Notes under the pieces: model-generated
Databases searched by the model: none
Told to the model about the DNA's origin: nothing
Seen by the model: the letters and a program-made list of their open reading frames with translations, nothing else
Translations under genes and position numbers: made by a program
Shown here: one piece after another, positions 1-7,459 of the stretch
Layout: each line of letters starts with the position of its first letter
Position numbering within the stretch: the first letter of the stretch is position 1
Assembly (NCBI GenBank): GCA_023436385.1
Contig: JAEZJH010000438.1
Location: forward strand, 1-8,998
Length of the DNA: 8,998 bases
Source: Pseudomonadota bacterium
GTDB lineage: Bacteria; Myxococcota; Myxococcia; Myxococcales; Vulgatibacteraceae
Direction: 5' to 3'

Positions 1-1
1 C

Positions 2-280
2 ACCAACATGGCCAAGGCCGCCCTCAACATGCTGGTGCGCACCTCCGCCCCCGACTACGTCCGCGACGGCATCCACATGAATGCCGTCGACACCGGCTGG
101 GTCACCGACGAGGACCCGGCGGCGATCTCCGATCGCAAGCAGGCCGAACACGGCTTCGCCCCGCCCCTCGACATCGTCGACGGCGCCGCCCGCGTCCTCG
201 ACCCGCTCTTCCACGGGCTCAACACCGGCGAACACATGTGGGGGCAGTTCCTGAAAGACTACAAGCCGGCGGCGTGGTGA
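2..280 (+). CDS. Short-chain dehydrogenase/reductase (SDR), C-terminal part, truncated by window edge
   Basis: Partial gene; the open frame enters from the left edge, so the N-terminal Rossmann nucleotide-binding part is not visible and the ATG codons inside the window are not the start. The visible peptide begins T-N-M-A-K-A-A-L and continues into D-G-I-H-M-N-A-V-D-T-G-W-V-T-D. This matches the SDR region that runs from the catalytic Tyr-x-x-x-Lys into the 'N-x-V-x-P-G-x-V-x-T' segment that closes over the cofactor. The C-terminus ends W-G-Q-F-L-K-D-Y-K-P, followed by a TGA stop at 278-280. Two points are atypical: the residue four before the apparent catalytic Lys is Thr rather than Tyr, and the usual P-G is T-G. 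From memory both occur in a divergent SDR subfamily with a His-Thr-Asn-Met-Ala-Lys segment, so this need not be decay. Substrate unknown. It is convergent with the next gene. Confidence 0.85.
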   Translation, partial: TNMAKAALNMLVRTSAPDYVRDGIHMNAVDTGWVTDEDPAAISDRKQAEHGFAPPLDIVDGAARVLDPLFHGLNTGEHMWGQFLKDYKPAAW

Positions 281-301
281 CCTCCGTCCCGATTGCTTCC
301 C

Positions 302-321
302 GCGCCCGGGGTCAGGGGCGC
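302..321. terminator. Possible hairpin in the convergent intergenic gap
   Basis: The gap between the convergent SDR and ASH-repeat genes contains GCGCCC (302-307) and its reverse complement GGGCGC (316-321) around an 8-base loop. No T-tract follows on either strand, so this is at best a weak candidate for a bidirectional terminator. A second imperfect hairpin (333-341 with 348-354, two-base bulge) overlaps the stop codon of the minus-strand gene. Confidence 0.2.
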
Positions 322-347
322 CCGCCGGCAAGCCCGGGTGATTCGCG

Positions 348-3098
348 TCACGGGTCGACGCCCAGAACCCGTCCATCGGGCGTAAACGTGCAAGTCTCGG
401 TCGAGGTGTACCGGATCGCTCCGATGACCGTGGCGAGACCCGGCCCCTCGAGCGCCGTCTCCAACTCGGCCACGAGCACGCCCCCGCAGTAGATTCGCGT
501 TCTCACGACCTGCGAGGGATTGCCGTTGGCGCTCTGGAACCAGTGGGCGCCGACGACGTAATCATGCTCCGTGTTGGGCGAGCCGATGTAAACGATTTCG
601 GGGCCCCGTCCCGTCCGATCGTCCCGATCGAGGAAGGGATCGTCGTCCCGCGACGCGCCGTCCCAGTAGGGCGCCAGGTTGCTGAAGTGACAGTCGTAGA
701 CCGGGTGGAACCACGCCGCCGCCGTCCCGGGGTCGCCCGCGCCGGGGTGGAAGAGGTGCACGTCCACGTCATCGTCGCCGCTCCACACCGTTTCGATCCA
801 GAGCGGGGGCAGCGGCACCGCTTCGACGGTCAGGTCGCAGGCCGACCGCTCTCCCGTCCCGTCGGACACGGAAAGCTCGACCCGATACCGTCCTACGACG
901 TCGGGTCGAAACCGCGCCACGCAACCGTCGAGGACTTCGATTTCCGGCGCGCTCCCCACCGGTGCAGCCACTACGGCCCACGCGCAGGTCAGGGGTCCTC
1001 CATCGGCGTCGATACCGGCGCCTCGGAGCTCCACGGCCTCGTGGATGTGGACGATGCGGTCTCCCGGGCAACTCGCCTGGGGCCGGCAGGCCTCACCGCA
1101 GGGCTCTTCGACACCCTCGCCGACGAACCCCGCCAAGACCGGTTCGCCTTGATCCTCGATCCAAATGGCGAGTTCCGCTCGGTGTCTCCCGGTCGCCGCC
1201 GGTGTGAAGATCGCCGGCACGGAGAACGCCGCCCCAGGAGCCAGCGAATACCCGACCGGCGGGAGGAACTCGAGGCCAAAGGCGGCAGAATCACCGCCGG
1301 CCAGTTCGATCGCCTCGATGCGGACCATTCGCTCCCCTTCATTGCGCACGTCGAGCGAGCGGAGTGCCCTTCCGCCGATCGGAACGCGCCCGAAGTCGAG
1401 CGGGTCCGGGTCGGCGAGCACGCGAAGCGCCGTTCCATGTCCGGTGATCGGAACCCGGACCGGCGGACGGCTCGCTGGGTGGGCGGAGAAGGTCAGGGCG
1501 GTGCCCTGGGGTACGAGGCGAGGTTCCGCAGGTGTGAACTCGATCACCGCTCGCAGCGATTCCCCGGCGGCAAGTAGCGCCTCCGTCGAAGCCGGCTCGA
1601 CCAGCATGAAATCCGAATCTCCGGACGGATCCAGAGCCAGGTCCCAGATCGGGCACGCGGTAGCCCCCACGTTTTCGATCAACACCTCCCTCCGGCGAAC
1701 TTCGCCCGTCGGCACGAGGCCGAACCGCAGGGCATTCGGAACGATGGCCAGCTCGCACGGCGGACCATCGAATCCGCGCCCGGACAACGGCACCCGAAGC
1801 ATCTGCGGCCCGGGGTCGCTCCGGACGACGAGTTCCGAGGCAAGAGGTCCGTCCGCCGTTGGTGCAAAGACCACGGCCACCTCGAGAGGTTCGCCGACCT
1901 CCGCCGGCAACTCTCGTCCGTTCGTGGCCGTGAACACACCTGCGCCTTCAATGGCGAGCGACGTCACGGTGGCGGCCTGCTGCCCGAGCCGATGGATCAG
2001 GACGGTACGGGTGGTCGAGGTTCCTTTCGAAACGGCGCCGAAATCGAGGCTTGCCGGGGCCGCTGCCAGGAGCACCGGAAGGCAGCGCCCGGCCAGTTCT
2101 ACGTCGACGACCGACGCCCCCGCCTGGAGGCGCAGCGTTCCCGTCGCCTCAACCACATGTGCCGGAGCAAAGGTAACCGCGAGTTCGAGGGATTCATTGG
2201 GCTCGAGCGACCGCGGGAGCGTGATGGCGCCGAGTTCAAAGGGCATCCCGGGGGCATGTAGCAGGGCGGCCGACACCAGTGAGGTCGAAGCGTCACCGAA
2301 GTTGGAGAGACGGACGGTCAAGGTCTTCCGCTCGCCCGGCGGGACCTCGCCGAAGCCGAGGTACCTCGGTACGGCGTCGATCACCTCGGCCACGCCGCGC
2401 CCGTACAGCGAGACAGACGTCCCCTCACAATCGGGGCAGGGCCGAAGGATAAGCTCACCGCGCCGTTCGGCGGCCCACGTCGGCACGAACCGGATCGGAA
2501 CCTCGACCTGGGCACCAGGAGGCAAGGAGACCACCGGCGGGGCCGAGAAATCGCCATGGGCCGCCCGAACCGACGGCTCGATCCGGATCGTGCCCTCCGA
2601 GCGACTCTCGACCAAGAGCGAATGCGTTGCCGGCGTACCGACGCGGACCTCGCCGAAATCGAGGGCTTCCGGCGCGACGAACCGGTACTCGATGCCGCGC
2701 CCGGCGACCGCGACCTCCAGTCGTGCATCGGATCCGACCAGGGCGATCATGGCCCGGACGGCCCCGGCCTTCCCGGGACGAAAGGAGAAGACAGTCGCGC
2801 TCTGGCCTCCGGGCGACACCCGGATCTGCTCCGGCTCGGCTACAAGCCAATCCGGGAGGTCCCCCACCCGCAAGTCGGCCTCGACACGCCCGTGGTTCGC
2901 AACCTGGAACACGAGCTCGCGTGTCTCGCCCACGAAGACCGGCCCGAATTCGAGGGACTCGGGCGCGAAGCGCAAGATTGGCCGTTCCGGATCGATCCGG
3001 TCGTCTTCACAGGCCCCGGCGCCGATCACGGCGAGCAGCCCCACCAGCGCGTTCGGCCAACGCGCGAAAATCCGTTCTCCGACAATCCGTGCTTTCAT
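348..3098 (-). CDS. ASH-repeat / PKD-like / YfaP-like exported lipoprotein (choice-of-anchor D type)
   Basis: Predicted surface lipoprotein of 916 residues. Residues 1-30 form a signal sequence (basic start, hydrophobic A17-A29) ending at Cys30 in I-G-A-G-A-C; Ala rather than Leu at -3 makes the lipobox non-canonical. Six ASH/choice-of-anchor-D immunoglobulin-like repeats follow at about 41-134, 137-235, 239-338, 342-442, 448-555 and 558-662. Each opens with a P-x-x-L-x-F-G-x-V-x-x-G motif and closes near a G-x-G. Residues 669-761 resemble a PKD domain, with D-A-D-G-G-P-L-T-C-A-W and Y-R-V-E-L-S-V-S-D-G. Residues 765-916 resemble the YfaP/DUF2135 fold, with acidic loops D775-D777 (D-D-D-V-D-V-H-L) and L-D-R-D-D-R-T-G-R-G-P-E. 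The ASH family is known for protein-protein contacts; a binding or scaffolding role is inferred. I chose the ATG at 3098 because it overlaps the upstream TGA (ATGA) and is preceded by GGACGAGG. An in-frame ATG at 3110 is possible; the far upstream one at 3209 would disrupt the signal peptide. Confidence 0.92.
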   Translation of the reverse strand: MKARIVGERIFARWPNALVGLLAVIGAGACEDDRIDPERPILRFAPESLEFGPVFVGETRELVFQVANHGRVEADLRVGDLPDWLVAEPEQIRVSPGGQSATVFSFRPGKAGAVRAMIALVGSDARLEVAVAGRGIEYRFVAPEALDFGEVRVGTPATHSLLVESRSEGTIRIEPSVRAAHGDFSAPPVVSLPPGAQVEVPIRFVPTWAAERRGELILRPCPDCEGTSVSLYGRGVAEVIDAVPRYLGFGEVPPGERKTLTVRLSNFGDASTSLVSAALLHAPGMPFELGAITLPRSLEPNESLELAVTFAPAHVVEATGTLRLQAGASVVDVELAGRCLPVLLAAAPASLDFGAVSKGTSTTRTVLIHRLGQQAATVTSLAIEGAGVFTATNGRELPAEVGEPLEVAVVFAPTADGPLASELVVRSDPGPQMLRVPLSGRGFDGPPCELAIVPNALRFGLVPTGEVRRREVLIENVGATACPIWDLALDPSGDSDFMLVEPASTEALLAAGESLRAVIEFTPAEPRLVPQGTALTFSAHPASRPPVRVPITGHGTALRVLADPDPLDFGRVPIGGRALRSLDVRNEGERMVRIEAIELAGGDSAAFGLEFLPPVGYSLAPGAAFSVPAIFTPAATGRHRAELAIWIEDQGEPVLAGFVGEGVEEPCGEACRPQASCPGDRIVHIHEAVELRGAGIDADGGPLTCAWAVVAAPVGSAPEIEVLDGCVARFRPDVVGRYRVELSVSDGTGERSACDLTVEAVPLPPLWIETVWSGDDDVDVHLFHPGAGDPGTAAAWFHPVYDCHFSNLAPYWDGASRDDDPFLDRDDRTGRGPEIVYIGSPNTEHDYVVGAHWFQSANGNPSQVVRTRIYCGGVLVAELETALEGPGLATVIGAIRYTSTETCTFTPDGRVLGVDP

Positions 3099-6000
3099 GG
3101 CCTCGTCCATCCCAGCGTGAGGTCCCTCACCGCCGGCGACTCGCCGCCCTCGCCCGGGCGAAGCGTGAGTTCGACCGAGACGTACCGGTTCCCGTCTGCG
3201 CCGGCACACGTTTCGAGATTCGCGGGCGGTTGGGCGAAGGCGCAGACCGTCGACGTGGAGTCGAGCCCCGACCGAGTGGCCGCAAAACGGAGCGTCGCCT
3301 CTACGGAAGCGCCGGCGGGTACCAACTCTGCCCAGTCGAAGCTCCGCCAGTCGACCGTGGCCCAGCCCGCGTCGAAAATCGCCTCATAGCGACCCGTGCT
3401 GGCGGCCCGACGGATGGTCGCGGCGCCGGCGAGGTCGTCGCTCGCCCCCGCGATCAGGAAGAGGTTCGCCGGAAGCGGGAACGTGTCCCAGGTGAAACTA
3501 CGCGTATCAAGACGCAAGAGCCGGGGGTTGTCGCGGGAATGCGGCGCGTCCCGGCCCTCGCGCCAAACGGGCACCCAGACGAACCCGTTCCGGTCCTCGG
3601 CTATGCCCTGGTGTTCGAGATAGGTATCCGGCGTCACATCGCTCGGAATCGACAGGACCCCTTGCGCTTCGCTCGCCGGATCGAACCAGAAAGGGTCTTC
3701 AATCGGGTGATCGCCCATGGCCACGATCAGCCCAGAGCCGGAGCAAAGCACCTCGAACGTATCGAAGCCGGTGGACAGGTACGTGCTTGTGTTGGGAACG
3801 ACAAGCTCGTGATCAAAACGAGACGGATACGGCTTCATGCCAGATTCATAAGGACCATCGGCATCCAACCGGACGAGGCCCCCGCCGCGTGCGGCATAGG
3901 GATCGAGAGTCCAGGGTCGGTGGTCAACCGCCACGCACAGATCACGGCCACCGGAGGTTCCTATCCACTCGAAGTCCAAGGTGCTGGTATCGAGCCGCAG
4001 AATCCATCCGTTCTCCCGGGATGCAGGATCGACCCACTGGGCTAGACCCCACAGAATTCCCCGCCCATCCAGAACAATCCGATTCACCGGCCAACCGATG
4101 TCGAGGGCGTCTTCCGGATCGCCTGGAACGAGGTCGATGACCTCGCAACGGGGTTCGCCATCGGGCCAGGGTCCACCGTCTGCCCGGAGATTGCGCACAC
4201 GCGTGCCGTGGAGCTTGTAGAGATGGTGCCGCAGGGGATTCGAGGGATCCACCGTGTCTCCGTAACGATAGCCGGTCGTAACCCAGACATAGCCACGCTC
4301 GTCGGCAACGACCCCTCCGATCCGCCCAGGAAGGACCAACTTGCAAAGCCGATTACCCCGGACATCGAGGTGTACCAGCGGCGTCTCTTCGTCGCTGGCC
4401 CAAGCGGGATCGCCGACCGGTCCATAGGGTGAACTGTGTCCGACCCAAACCGACCCATCGAGTCCCACCGCGACCTGGCTTACCTGCCGGCCCCCGGTGG
4501 GCGCTATCCACCGCACCTCGCCGCGATCAGCATCCACCTGAACCAGCTTGCCCCAGCCTGCATGAAGGGCCGACTCCCGCGTCTGCAAGTAGAGGATGTG
4601 ATCCCATCCTGCGACCCGCTTATCCCGGGCCAGCGTTATTGTTTCGGGGTCTCCCCCGGCCGCCTCCACGTTTATGCACCGCTCGTCCTGGCGTTGCTCG
4701 CAGTCGGCTGGCCGCTCGAATCGCTTTTGATAGCAAGTACCGGAGCAGGAGCCGCAGGCATTGGCAAGACCTTCATCCGCGAGTCCGTCGCCGTCGTCGT
4801 CGACGCCGTTGCAGGTCTCCATGCCCGGTGGACCCGGGCACCCCCGATCCTCGGGTTCACCCGGCCCGCCGAGCCCATTACAGTCGCCATCGATGTCGTC
4901 GCCACAGACCTCGGGTCCCGGCAGCACATCGCCGATGCAAGGGCCCCAGCGGCCGTTGATAGCCTCCTGCTCGCCGTCGCGACAGGCACCTATTCCCCGG
5001 GTCGCGGCCGGGCCCCGGTAGCAGGTCTGGCGAAACTGCCCGGGTACGCAGCCTTCATCCACCAGCCCATCGCAATCATCGTCGAGTCCGTTTCCGCAGC
5101 TCTCCTCCGACTCCGGTCCACAAGCCGCCCCCACTACGCACCGGCGCCCGGTCCGGCCATCCTGCTCGTCGATCTCCCCGTCGCAGTCGTCATCGAGACC
5201 GTTACCGCATTCCTCCAACCCCGGGACGACCTCGCCCTCGCAGGCGCTCCACGCTCTGCGGCCACCCGGCCCCACCTGGCAGTCGGAGTGCCCGCCCCGA
5301 CAGACCCCGACCCCGAGGGTCGCCGGCGGTCCGGAGTAGCAGGGCTGCCGGGTTCGATCGGCGCAATCCTCGAACACGCAAGGCGTCTCGAAACCGCAGC
5401 CGGGATCCGCCACCGGCTCCGGGCCGCCGTCGTCGCGGCCGCATACGCAGCGTGTCTCCGCGTTGTCTGACGCGAAGCAGGTCTTTACGCAGGTCGTCAT
5501 CGGATCCCCGTCCAGATCCACGCATTCACGGGCCTGGCTCTCGCAGGCGGGGAGGCCCTCCCACTCGACGCATGCTCGCGAATGGCGCATGGGGACGGGC
5601 ACTAGCGAGAAGGTATCCGGATCGGCAACGCAGCAGCCCAGGCTCTGGGGTGGTGACTCGGGATCGACGCCGCCGCAATGAACCCGGCAGAGATCCGCCT
5701 CATCGAACTTCCCGTCGCAGTCGTCATCGAGGCCGTTGCCGCAGACCTCCTCCCCTTCCGAACCACAGGCCCCGCAACGATTCCGAAGTTCGCCGTCGGC
5801 CACTCCATCGCAGTCCTGATCCACGCCGTCGCAGGCGGAGCCCTCCTCGCCGGGCACTACCGCGCCCTCGCACTTCGCCCCCCAGGTCCCATCCACTCCG
5901 CAGCGCTGGTGCCCGTCGGCGCAGACCCCGACCCATCTCGTGAAGGACTCTACGCCCGGCGGATAGCAGACCCGGGTCTCCCCCGGGATACACGCGCATC

Positions 6001-6271
6001 CTTGGTCGACAAATCCGTCGCAATCATCGTCGACCCGGCCGTCGCACGATTCCGATGCGTGGGGATTGATAGCGGCGTCTTCGTCATCGCAATCATCTCC
6101 TCCGCAACGCGGTGCGAAGCTGCCATCTCCGTCTCCGTCGCAATCGACCGCCCAGCCGCCCACGCCTCCAGTTCCTCCGGTGTGAGGGAAACTCCCGGAT
6201 TCACCTTCGCAACTGCACGCTGCCAGGCAAGACGCCAGCCCCGCCGCGAGAAGACGACCGTACGCGCCCAT
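3095..6271 (-). CDS. MopE-like Cys-rich lipoprotein with C-terminal beta-propeller
   Basis: Exported protein of 1058 residues. Residues 1-19 are a lipoprotein signal peptide with a clear lipobox L-A-A-C (Cys19), followed by a Gly/Ser/Thr linker. Residues 43-500 are an Asp/Cys-rich array. It has one full MopE-type putative metal-binding motif (43-90), then further C-x-G-x-D-x-D-C-D-G-type units at about 147-160, 177-191, 355-369, 392-406, 456-466 and 487-500; in the last unit the second Cys is Gly. Between units are stretches of the form C-Y-x-G-P-x-A-T-x-G-x-G-x-C-x-x-G (310-354, 416-456). Residues about 545-945 form a propeller like streptogramin lyase (Vgb), with blade motifs D-G-S-V-W-V, E-R-G-Y-V-W-V, G-R-G-I-L-W and R-N-G-F-V-W-V. 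Residues about 950-1058 look like a terminal beta-sandwich. GGAGG five bases before the ATG fixes the start. The metal bound, if any, and the ligand are unknown. Enzymatic lyase activity cannot be claimed. Confidence 0.92.
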   Translation of the reverse strand: MGAYGRLLAAGLASCLAACSCEGESGSFPHTGGTGGVGGWAVDCDGDGDGSFAPRCGGDDCDDEDAAINPHASESCDGRVDDDCDGFVDQGCACIPGETRVCYPPGVESFTRWVGVCADGHQRCGVDGTWGAKCEGAVVPGEEGSACDGVDQDCDGVADGELRNRCGACGSEGEEVCGNGLDDDCDGKFDEADLCRVHCGGVDPESPPQSLGCCVADPDTFSLVPVPMRHSRACVEWEGLPACESQARECVDLDGDPMTTCVKTCFASDNAETRCVCGRDDGGPEPVADPGCGFETPCVFEDCADRTRQPCYSGPPATLGVGVCRGGHSDCQVGPGGRRAWSACEGEVVPGLEECGNGLDDDCDGEIDEQDGRTGRRCVVGAACGPESEESCGNGLDDDCDGLVDEGCVPGQFRQTCYRGPAATRGIGACRDGEQEAINGRWGPCIGDVLPGPEVCGDDIDGDCNGLGGPGEPEDRGCPGPPGMETCNGVDDDGDGLADEGLANACGSCSGTCYQKRFERPADCEQRQDERCINVEAAGGDPETITLARDKRVAGWDHILYLQTRESALHAGWGKLVQVDADRGEVRWIAPTGGRQVSQVAVGLDGSVWVGHSSPYGPVGDPAWASDEETPLVHLDVRGNRLCKLVLPGRIGGVVADERGYVWVTTGYRYGDTVDPSNPLRHHLYKLHGTRVRNLRADGGPWPDGEPRCEVIDLVPGDPEDALDIGWPVNRIVLDGRGILWGLAQWVDPASRENGWILRLDTSTLDFEWIGTSGGRDLCVAVDHRPWTLDPYAARGGGLVRLDADGPYESGMKPYPSRFDHELVVPNTSTYLSTGFDTFEVLCSGSGLIVAMGDHPIEDPFWFDPASEAQGVLSIPSDVTPDTYLEHQGIAEDRNGFVWVPVWREGRDAPHSRDNPRLLRLDTRSFTWDTFPLPANLFLIAGASDDLAGAATIRRAASTGRYEAIFDAGWATVDWRSFDWAELVPAGASVEATLRFAATRSGLDSTSTVCAFAQPPANLETCAGADGNRYVSVELTLRPGEGGESPAVRDLTLGWTRP
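4772..6145 (-). repeat. In-gene array of seven Asp/Cys MopE-type motifs
   Basis: Inside the lipoprotein gene the motif C-[DGN]-[GD]-x-D-x-D-C-[DN]-G recurs at nucleotides about 6002-6046, 5792-5833, 5699-5743, 5165-5209, 5054-5098, 4874-4906 and 4772-4813; the first is part of a longer Asp-rich unit reaching 6145. The repeats are visible in the DNA: on the plus strand variants of 'cgtcgcagtcgtcatcgag' recur near 5178 and 5712, with a more diverged copy near 5068. Spacing is irregular, so this is a protein-motif array and not a tandem DNA satellite. In this family such Asp-rich loops are thought to bind calcium or other divalent metal. Confidence 0.85.
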
Positions 6272-6276
6272 CGAAC

Positions 6277-6281
6277 CCTCC
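6277..6281 (-). promoter_or_regulatory. Shine-Dalgarno site of the MopE-like gene
   Basis: On the minus strand GGAGG lies five bases (GTTCG) upstream of the ATG at 6271, a near-ideal arrangement that supports this start. The 62-bp gap to the upstream gene also has a short inverted repeat, CCGGC (6299-6303) and GCCGG (6311-6315), with no T-run. It is therefore more likely an mRNA structure or processing point than a terminator. Confidence 0.75.
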
Positions 6282-6333
6282 GGGGCCCGGATAAGCCGCC
6301 GGCAGCATTCGCCGGTTGCCTCCGGAGAAACGG

Positions 6334-7383
6334 CTAGGGAACCTCGTACGTCCGGATCTGGTAGGCGCCCGACAGGCCGAGATGAGGATCGTACTTGGCG
6401 TAAACGACTCGAAGGCCGTCGATGTCGTACGGGGGACGTCCTTCGTGGAGGAATTCATCGTCGTCAACCTGCCAGCCCAATTCGTCGATGAACACAGGCA
6501 CTTCTTCCGGCCGATCGAGGTAGGCGACGAACAAGGGGTGCTGACCAGCGCTGCAGTTTCTCCCACTGAAGAGAATCACTCTTCCGGTTGGGCCGCCGCC
6601 AACCCGGGGCTGGAGAAGCGCCTCACATCCGAGCTCGTCAATTTTCTCGATCAGCGTGCCGTCGGCTCCCAGGTCGCTTAGGGAGTTGTACTTGATGGTC
6701 CAGCGGTTGCTATCCCACTCCTCGTAGGCAACCTTGCCGCCCTCCGCGTGCGGCGCCCGCCGCCAGGCGGCGGTCGTTCCCACCGAGTACACCTGCTTGC
6801 CGATTTCTGCGCACCAGATTCGCGGATTGTGGGGTGGTTGCGTACTGGCCGGGTCATGGCGGCTTTGGAAGCATACCCAATCAGCGTGGATGCTCGGCAA
6901 CATGTCATCGGTCGTGGCCCTAAAGGACCAGATGACCGTCTTTCCGAGGTGATCGACAACCTCGATATCCCAATCGTGCGGTGGCGAGCCTCCTGCAGCG
7001 ATGCGGGCGGACTGCCAAGCGACATAGACGCCGCTAACCGAGGGCATTGTTTCGCAGTAGTCCGCCGTGTTCGTGTACGCTGTGACCTGGCGCGATTGGT
7101 AGACCATGACGTTACCCGAACCGTAGTAGTCCGCCCACGCCGTCCAGGACGAGTAGGTATCCAACTCCACCGCCTCGGGGCTGTTCGAAACCACGACACA
7201 TTTGGTCGGATCCGAAACCTCGCGGAGGCAGAGTCGCCAACTTCCCAAGGGATCGGGCTCATCGTGAACGAAATGGGTGCTTGAAATGGCAACCCGGCCG
7301 TGATCGGAGATGATCTGCGCGGTAACAGGAAATGCGAGTCCCGAAATACCGATCAGGCACGCGAATAGCGCCCAGTTCCTCAT
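6334..7383 (-). CDS. Secreted TolB-like beta-propeller protein
   Basis: Exported protein of 349 residues, not recognised as a named gene. Residues 1-22 are a classical Sec signal peptide (short N-region, hydrophobic A5-V20, cleavage V-T-A before Gln23); there is no lipobox near the cleavage site. The mature part is made of repeats of the type P-x-[IV]-x-G-x-x-V-x-[WFY]-x-[SED], followed by an [IV]-x-[VWY] strand, seen at about 113-145, 162-194, 210-235, 258-290 and 318-345. The N-terminal segments at 24-55 and 78-103 could complete six or seven blades. This is the TolB/PD40-like propeller pattern found in many surface proteins that lack enzymatic activity. It is likely first in the operon, 62 bp ahead of the MopE-like lipoprotein, and by eye is less GC-rich than its neighbours. 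Start choice: AGGTGG lies five bases before the ATG at 7383. ATG 7386 and GTG 7392 are in frame, but the GTG overlaps that Shine-Dalgarno sequence. Confidence 0.85.
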   Translation of the reverse strand: MRNWALFACLIGISGLAFPVTAQIISDHGRVAISSTHFVHDEPDPLGSWRLCLREVSDPTKCVVVSNSPEAVELDTYSSWTAWADYYGSGNVMVYQSRQVTAYTNTADYCETMPSVSGVYVAWQSARIAAGGSPPHDWDIEVVDHLGKTVIWSFRATTDDMLPSIHADWVCFQSRHDPASTQPPHNPRIWCAEIGKQVYSVGTTAAWRRAPHAEGGKVAYEEWDSNRWTIKYNSLSDLGADGTLIEKIDELGCEALLQPRVGGGPTGRVILFSGRNCSAGQHPLFVAYLDRPEEVPVFIDELGWQVDDDEFLHEGRPPYDIDGLRVVYAKYDPHLGLSGAYQIRTYEVP

Positions 7384-7388
7384 CATTC

Positions 7389-7394
7389 CCACCT
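7389..7394 (-). promoter_or_regulatory. Shine-Dalgarno site of the beta-propeller gene
   Basis: On the minus strand AGGTGG is followed by five bases (GAATG) and then the ATG at 7383. This decides among three in-frame starts (GTG 7392, ATG 7386, ATG 7383). Further upstream, around 7420-7470, is a locally AT-richer patch including GTAAAGTATGAC and CGTAAATC on the minus strand. It could hold the operon promoter, but no -35/-10 pair with 16-18 bp spacing was convincing. Confidence 0.6.
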
Positions 7395-7459
7395 GCCCGG
7401 GGGCTCCGCAGCCGAGGATTTACGGACGGCGAAGGCTCCACCCCGGGCATCAATCGCCG

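Noticed and set aside
1165..3120. 651-codon plus-strand open frame antisense to the ASH-repeat gene
   Set aside because: Low-complexity Ser/Arg/Pro product with no domain. The minus strand encodes clear ASH repeats; long antisense frames are expected at this GC content.
3099..3209. Upstream in-frame ATG at 3209 for the ASH-repeat lipoprotein
   Set aside because: It would add 37 Arg/Gly-rich residues before the signal peptide and overlap the previous gene by 115 bp. The ATGA start at 3098 gives a proper signal sequence.
2627..4045. 472-codon plus-strand open frame spanning the junction of two minus-strand genes
   Set aside because: Arg/Pro-rich product that crosses the coding ends of both real genes, with no recognisable motif.
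4436..5470. 344-codon plus-strand frame with recurring V-A-V-V-I-E-x-V-x-A
   Set aside because: The apparent repeat is the antisense reading of the MopE motif array; there is no independent support.
4772..6145. Recurring short DNA repeats considered as a CRISPR array or satellite
   Set aside because: The repeats are codons of a protein motif with irregular spacing and divergent copies, inside one open reading frame.
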